From NCBI GenBank assembly GCA_001687465.1, contig LVLI01000255.1:35135-99134 (forward strand): a stretch of 64,000 nucleotides of DNA, given 5' to 3'. Shown here piece by piece: positions 59,101-64,000 of this stretch; positions within the stretch are counted from its first letter, which is position 1; every line of letters begins with the position of its first letter. The position numbers were made by a program, and so were the translations under genes. This DNA is from Halocafeteria seosinensis (Eukaryota; Sar; Bigyra; Bicosoecida). The notes below the pieces were generated by a model. The model did no database searches. It was not told the DNA's origin and saw nothing but the letters and a program-made list of their open reading frames with translations.

Positions 59101-62100
59101 GGCTTTTGGTGCCTTGAACGCTGCCTTGAAGGTATACGGTGGAAGCCGTTATCGCAACATCCCCTTCGGCCTGCAACTTCCCACCTGGTTCTATTTGCAG
59201 GTTGACTTCGAGACTGAAGGAACTGTTCGCAAGCGGCATACTAGTGAGAGCCTCGTTTTCATCTACACGGGAAGCACTCGCGATCCTGGCGGTCTGGTTA
59301 TTCCCAATCGTTAGGAGACCTGTCGAGTCTCCAATGAGATCATCCACTTGTAGAATGGAATCATCCGCAGTCGGTACCTTTGAGGCCCATCGCACGTTTG
59401 CTCTCCCTACCAGACGCATACTATCCACAATCAATCTGTTGTTGTCATGGAGTAGGAATGTCGTGCCAACTTGCGCCGTCGATTTGGGTATCTCACCGTC
59501 TACCGCATTCAGTACGAGGGTGCTCTGAGCTTTTGGCCCACAATCTACGAACACTGTACCCGCCCCGGACCGTTGAGTACGGCTACTGTCCAAACCGCCC
59601 TGGGCTTTTGCCCAGGTAAATGCGGGAGTATCGGCCGAACTAGAATTGGCAAATGCTGGTCCAAAAGAGGTACAATACAGGGCGATTCGTCCTCCGCCGC
59701 CTCCTGCGCAATGCTCACAATCCTTGAAGATACTTCCGTCCCCTCCCTGGGCGATTATTCGACCATATACCGACTTCAGGTGACCAATCTGGAGTGAGAC
59801 GGAACCACCAGAGCCTCCCCCAGATCTGCAGCCACGAAGCCCTAATACATATTATTGCCGTTTTTATGTCATCCGCTATTACTACTTACTTATCCGTTGT
59901 TCTTCCATTTGCACCACTGAGGTCAATGTCACCGAAAAGCTCGACTACTTCGGAGGCTAATATTTTCAGGCTTGCGCCACCGGCAGTTCCCGCACGTCCA
60001 GTTGTCGAGCAGCCACCACTTCCTGGTGATGTTGGTTTAAACAAGTCCCCGTAAATAAGGTTTCGTCCGACATGCTCCTCAAACGCTCCAGACATTCCGA
60101 TGCCTCCGTGCGATCCACCTATCCCATGCCAGTTGATTGTACGTGCTTGAGTGGGATTACCGGGCCCGGAACAAGGGCCATATCCTTTACCTATACCTTC
60201 TATAAGGCCGTCCGTGCCTATGTAGAGTCTCTTGGCTACTATCGTTGTTTCCCCAGAGAGACCAAGTGACGACTGGTTGTATATACCCATGTTGTCGGCA
60301 AAGGTAAGGTTGGATGTCCTAAACTCCACTTCAACTTTACCTCCGTCCCACAACCTGAGGGAATTCCCACGCAGCTCCAAATGGCCTGAACCGGACAGTT
60401 TCACCACTGAATTGTCTTCCGCAGTCAAGTCATCCAGATCAAGAGTTGTAGACGAACGGCTCGAAGCATCAAGCACAAAGCGCGCCGTTGATTGCAAGGT
60501 TACACTACTTAAGCCTCTTATTTTACCCAAAACAACTACATGAGCACTGGGAATGATGGCCTCCTTACCACCTGGTAGCCTCAAGGACCCATCCTGCTCT
60601 ACCTTCAAATGCACACCTAGCACAAGATCGTCTCCAGAAAACGTTCTATTCATACGGGCCAAAATGCTGTATGTCTGCTCCAGTGATGACCCACAAATTG
60701 TCAGATGCTCGTTGTGTCCAATGGTTAATTGACCCGTCGAGTCACCAATAAGTTGCAAGACAGAGTGTTCAAAGGTTTGCCCTGGAGTGACCGAGCTCAG
60801 TTGAAATCTCCCGTAACGTAAAACTCGAAGCTGGTCAACTTGGAGAACGCTTTTAAGAATGGTTTTCCCACCCCAGGAATTATCTTCGTCTTCCAACTGG
60901 TTATCTATACTTAGGGTGTTGCTCTGCCAAGCTCCACAATCAACGTAGACTGTACCAGCACCGGAAGCCATGGTCATGGGCGACTGGCTTGGGTATGTAG
61001 TGCGGCCACCATTCGCCTGTGCCCATGCATAGCCTAGATAGGGTGCTGAATCAACGTTTCCGCTAAGGACTTCGCTACTTAAACTTTCGCAATAAAGAGC
61101 TATACGTCCACCGCCACCTCCTTCACATCCCGTACCATTGCACCCGTGCACTCCGTCGCCTCCCTTAACATTGACATTTCCGTCGAACTTTCGGAGTTCT
61201 TTGGTGTAAAACAGGAGACTTCCTCCTGCACCGGCACCACCTCTGCAGCAAGAACTACATTGGCGTCCTTAAAATAAACAATTTGGGCAGGAAAAAGAGT
61301 AAAAAACAGCGCAACGTACCTTGAGCCCTCTATCGGCCGTGTGCCTTTCAAGTCTATGTAGCCGCTAATATCGCTGCGTTCGGTAACAAAGAGTTCTAAA
61401 CTTGCACCCCCAGTCCCACCACCGTCATCAGGGCAACCTCCACTTCCAAGGGTTCTTGGATAAAATGCATCTCCGTAGACCAACTTCTCAGCAAAGTCAA
61501 GCGGTCGCCAGCTTCCGATCCCGCCGTGGGAGCCGCCTACACCATTACTCGGCAACTTATTTACTGACCGCGGACTTCCTGGCCCTTTACACGCAGTATA
61601 TCCTTTGCCACCACCGTTTAGCACGGAATCGTTTCCAACACGTAGCTCGTTCGTCATGATTCGGAGTTGCGAATTCCAAATCAATTCAGAGCTCCCCAGC
61701 ATCTCCACGTTGCTCTGAACGCTAATGCTATGTTTAACACCACGTAGACTGAGTGTTCCTTGGTCTCTGAGTTGCCAGACTGTACCATTAAATGCACTTC
61801 CTTTCTGGGTGGATACGGAAAAGATGGCTGTATCTAACACTTCCAACGTGCTGAAGCTTGCTTTCAGATCTTCCTTGACATTAATCGCCAAGACACTTTG
61901 GCCAGACAATTCTATTTCAGAGACGTTCCATTCAAGAAAGTCCCATCCACCAGTTTTTAGAGTGGAATCTGAAATTCTGAGATAGTGTAAGGTAAAGAAG
62001 TTTGTGGTAACTCCCAAAGCAGTGGCGGATCCACTAAGCCTGAAGAAAGATTGAGAGGACATATTCAAACTAGACACACCCTGAAAAGTTCCGTTGACCT

Positions 62101-64000
62101 CAATATCGACGCTTTCGATTGCGATAGGTTTCGGTTCTCCGGAAATTGCTAATGTTCCTCCTAAAGAAACGTCGATATCCATTGCAAGGACAATGGGGAA
62201 TGCAGTGGGCGCTGTGGTTTGGTCCGGTGGTTGAGATGCACTAGGTGTTTGCGAGCTACCTACGCAAGTTGACGAAGGCGAAGCGGTCTTATTCGGTGTA
62301 GTCCGATATCCAGCGTCAGGCACCGCAAGTAATGTGCCAGTCTCCGCTGTTTGCGAGGTGTTAGGGCAAGTTGACCCAGGCGAGCCTGTGTTATTTAGGT
62401 ATGCTGTGTCAGGCACACCATGTGGTGTGACAGTCTGCGCTGTGGTTTGGTCCGGAATTTGAGATTCATTAGGGCTTCGCCAGCTACCTAGAGCAGTTGA
62501 GAAGGAAAAGACAGTGTTATTCGGCGTTCTAGAGACACGTACACCATGTGATGTGCATGGCTGTGCTGTCGTCTGGTCCGGTGTTTGAGATCCAGTAGGC
62601 TTTTGCAAGCTACGTACCGAAGTAGAGGAAGGCAAGCTCGTAGCATTCGGAGTACTCAGATATCCAGTATGAGGAACAGCAGGTGAGCGGGCAGTACTAC
62701 TAGGTGTTGATGTCCATGTGCAGGGAGTACCGGTAGCACCTACGCTTATGGCAGATTCTGCATGGTTAGTTGCAGTCGGAGTAGGAGTCGGGAACACAGA
62801 CAAGCGTTTCACACTTGAATCACTGACCGGCCTGAAAACAGGGGTCGCCCCAGTTGCATCCACACTACACGCATCTGATATTTCCACACATTGGCCGTCC
62901 GAAATTTGCATATGTCCCGTTAAGTCGCCTTCAAGCTTCCCAATGATAAAAGTCTCATTATTCGCCACAGCGTCTGGTAGACTAACGCTAGTTCGTCCAT
63001 TTCTAACTACTCGGAGAGTTCCCAACGAGAGGTTACTCCCTGAAGATGATATGAGCGTTCTCCCACCCCATAAATTATCCTTCAGCGTCTTTTCGTTGTC
63101 AACGATCAGTATGCCACCATAACCGGAACTGCAGTCAAAAAACATCGTACCGGCCGCAGATCGGTGGGACGCTGAACCGTCATATCCTCCAAACGCATCA
63201 ATTCCATCAAGATGGGTCGAACTTTCACCGACGAAGGCACTACAATGGACAGCAAGTCGCCCACCACCACCCCCTTGACACAGCGTGGATGATGTACATT
63301 CACCTTTGCCCCCGGTGACATGTATATCGCCTTCAAACGCTTTCAGGTGCTTTGCCTGTAGAAGAAAACTGCCACCCGCACCACCCCCTAGTCTGCATAG
63401 CCACAGGAATGATACACAGCAGTACTAGTTACAGAACGGACGTACGCGTCAATCTCAGGAAACATACCTCTCAGATGCAGTACCCACTACTGGGACAGCA
63501 TCTGCTCCACTTAAATCAATCTTCCCATACAAAGTACATGTATCGTTCACGGTAACTTCCAAAGCAGCACCTCCTGCTCCACCACTTATTTCCCTGCTGT
63601 GTCCAACAGCACAACCACCACTCCCTAGCTCGCGTGGATAAAATATATCACCGTACGCTAGACTCTCCCCAATGGCGTCCGTTACATTTTCAAACAGTCC
63701 TATGCCACCGTAAGATCCCCCAAGTCCCCAAGGATGCACTTTACTCGACGATATCGGAGTCCCAGGTCCTTGGCATGGTGCATGACCTCTGCCTACTCCA
63801 TCTAGTATCGTTTGCGGATCAGTATGGAATGNGCTTGCGGTGAAGTGGGTATACGCAGGTAAGTGAAATCGAGAGCTTGCGTGTAGCATGACCTGGTTTT
63901 CAAATTGAAGCTCCGCATTCTGCGTTTCCAATACCATATCTGTTTCATCTTTAAGAGCGAAATTGATCCCTTGGAGCTCAATACGGGTCGAAGCTGAGAT
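44109..64000 (-). CDS. Giant modular surface receptor-like protein, 5' end beyond window
   Basis: Ten exons: 64000-63468 (partial), 63392-61320, 61242-59890, 59825-58500, 58428-57154, 57079-55535, 55465-54092, 54030-52582, 52509-50071 and 49998-44109, coding 6,418 aa here. All nine introns are 61-77 nt and phase 2. Each complete internal exon encodes one module. It begins GGGAGGS(F/I/V), passes GGGGGR(I/V)A, GAGT(V/I/L)(Y/F) and LxVDNxxxxxxxxxG, then long beta-rich stretches. It ends with a DGxGRGYxxCxGPG, GGSHGGIG, YGDxxYP, GSGGC block. The last exon adds a Thr/Ser/Pro linker (about 48590-48760), immunoglobulin-like or other beta regions, a Cys-rich GCC2/GCC3-like stretch (about 46390-46080), about nine TM segments (45900-44680) and a basic cytosolic tail. 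Expected place: cell surface. Adhesion or sensing is inferred. N at 63832 leaves one codon unread. Confidence 0.88.
44680..45900 (-). other. Polytopic membrane domain of the giant protein
   Basis: About nine hydrophobic segments can be seen, for example VYFLSFFGTALLLVVIAIAY, then TPIVVIGVVAVVQ, IAALVSLSVFVSGYPVIV, LWDMLMIARKVLLLVIAVWV and LAVLLVQGVFLLVCAIVFLS. The arrangement of a GCC2/GCC3 ectodomain before a multi-TM region with an (E/D)MLxxxRKxLL helix recurs in protist proteins. Channel or receptor activity is unknown. The following 175 residues are strongly basic and presumably cytosolic. Confidence 0.7.
46080..46390 (-). other. Cys-rich GCC2/GCC3 (ephrin-receptor-like) region of the giant protein
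   Basis: Repeated C-x-x-C pairs with spacing such as CLPCSAGSFQPNPSNSEQC and CRPCPSGFFAERGSSQC match the GCC2_GCC3 family. A less regular cysteine stretch continues to about 45910 (CSTGYAGPVCSQC, CAPC) and leads straight into the first TM segment. These disulphide-bonded modules are extracellular in known proteins. Confidence 0.75.
49999..50070 (-). other. 72-nt intron without stop codons
   Basis: The donor (AAG then GTACGC) and acceptor (GCTTGCAG) match the phase and position of every other module intron, and splicing gives GRNGGGAGGSF as in the sister modules. Unlike them, its length is a multiple of three and it has no in-frame stop, so an unspliced transcript would add 24 residues here. 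Confidence 0.75.
50402..51692 (-). repeat. Array of about 46-residue beta repeats in the 813-aa module
   Basis: In exon 52509-50071 about nine degenerate units follow one another. Each has a pattern like (F/L)xxxNxKxxQVxAxxxxVSDxxxVDISxxxxAxVSAxNIxLxGxA, with alternating hydrophobics and DDS or DES turns. This explains why this exon is nearly twice the length of its neighbours. A beta-solenoid is likely by pattern. Confidence 0.65.
62205..62720 (-). repeat. Thr/Ser/Pro-rich tandem repeat inside module exon 2
   Basis: Within exon 63392-61320 a segment of about 170 residues is built from roughly 40-residue units carrying PDQTTAQ (or PDQTTAP), HGV and TPN-T-S-S motifs. The matching DNA units of about 117-120 bp begin near 62212, 62446 and 62566, with a shortened copy near 62347. 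It reads as a mucin-like, probably O-glycosylated stalk inserted into an otherwise standard module. Confidence 0.75.

Noticed and set aside
63106-63336. A 76-aa minus-strand frame over the start of module exon 2 of the giant gene
   Set aside because: The correct frame through here encodes the GGAGGSFLLQ and GGGGGRLAVHC motifs shared by all modules and continues into the downstream coding sequence.
44109-64000. Reading the right-hand 20 kb as eight to ten separate genes
   Set aside because: Every gap between the open frames is a 61-77 nt GT-AG intron of phase 2 that restores a shared motif; none of the internal frames has its own start with a signal peptide.

Overview
The window is nuclear DNA of a eukaryotic microbe, probably an alga or other protist; I cannot assign it further by eye. 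The evidence is short GT-AG introns (about 61-116 nt, often with a CTAAT-like branch site) in most genes, eukaryote-type products (class III cyclase plus class I phosphodiesterase, makorin, SWIM-RING ligase, mitochondrial carrier, class-I-type small HSP) and no operon-like spacing. Exon structures below were worked out by matching splice sites and reading phase. They are unsupported by transcript data, but nearly every junction preserves frame.

Layout. 1-168: 5' end of a small heat-shock gene running off the left edge. About 200-1450: intergenic, with five TGAGTCA-type bZIP sites. 1454-5588: a membrane-anchored M14 metallocarboxypeptidase and a four-TM protein, both on minus. 5794-6332: a non-autonomous hAT-like element with GC-rich terminal inverted repeats and an exact 8-bp target duplication. 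7378-12266: an LRR protein, a tandem DUF4286 protein and a CapA-like protein. 13916-24668: four unrecognised proteins (two on plus of 533 and about 1,550 aa, two on minus). 25932-26627: a complete small HSP gene, paralogous to the one at the left edge but in opposite orientation. 26628-29377: mostly non-coding, with a diverged tandem duplication and GA-rich DNA. 29378-35461: a 2,006-aa soluble-adenylyl-cyclase-type protein fused to a class I cyclic-nucleotide phosphodiesterase. 35732-43880: makorin-like CCCH-RING-CCCH protein, UCP-like mitochondrial carrier, membrane PAS-receiver protein with a degenerate kinase core, and a seven-exon SWIM-RING ubiquitin ligase candidate.

44109-64000 (minus) is one giant gene, still open at the right edge. 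Its ten exons in the window encode about 6,418 aa. Each internal exon encodes one 425-813 aa glycine-rich/beta-rich module, all nine introns are phase 2, and each interrupts the module at the same point. The last exon adds a Ser/Thr/Pro linker, a cysteine-rich GCC2/GCC3-like region, about nine membrane segments and a basic tail. This looks like a very large cell-surface receptor or adhesin built by serial exon duplication.

Themes are surface proteins (giant receptor, membrane carboxypeptidase), signalling (cyclase-phosphodiesterase, PAS-receiver protein) and protein quality control (two HSP20s, two RING ligases). Nothing shows that these act as one pathway. The strongest candidates for something undescribed are the giant modular receptor and the cyclase-phosphodiesterase fusion.
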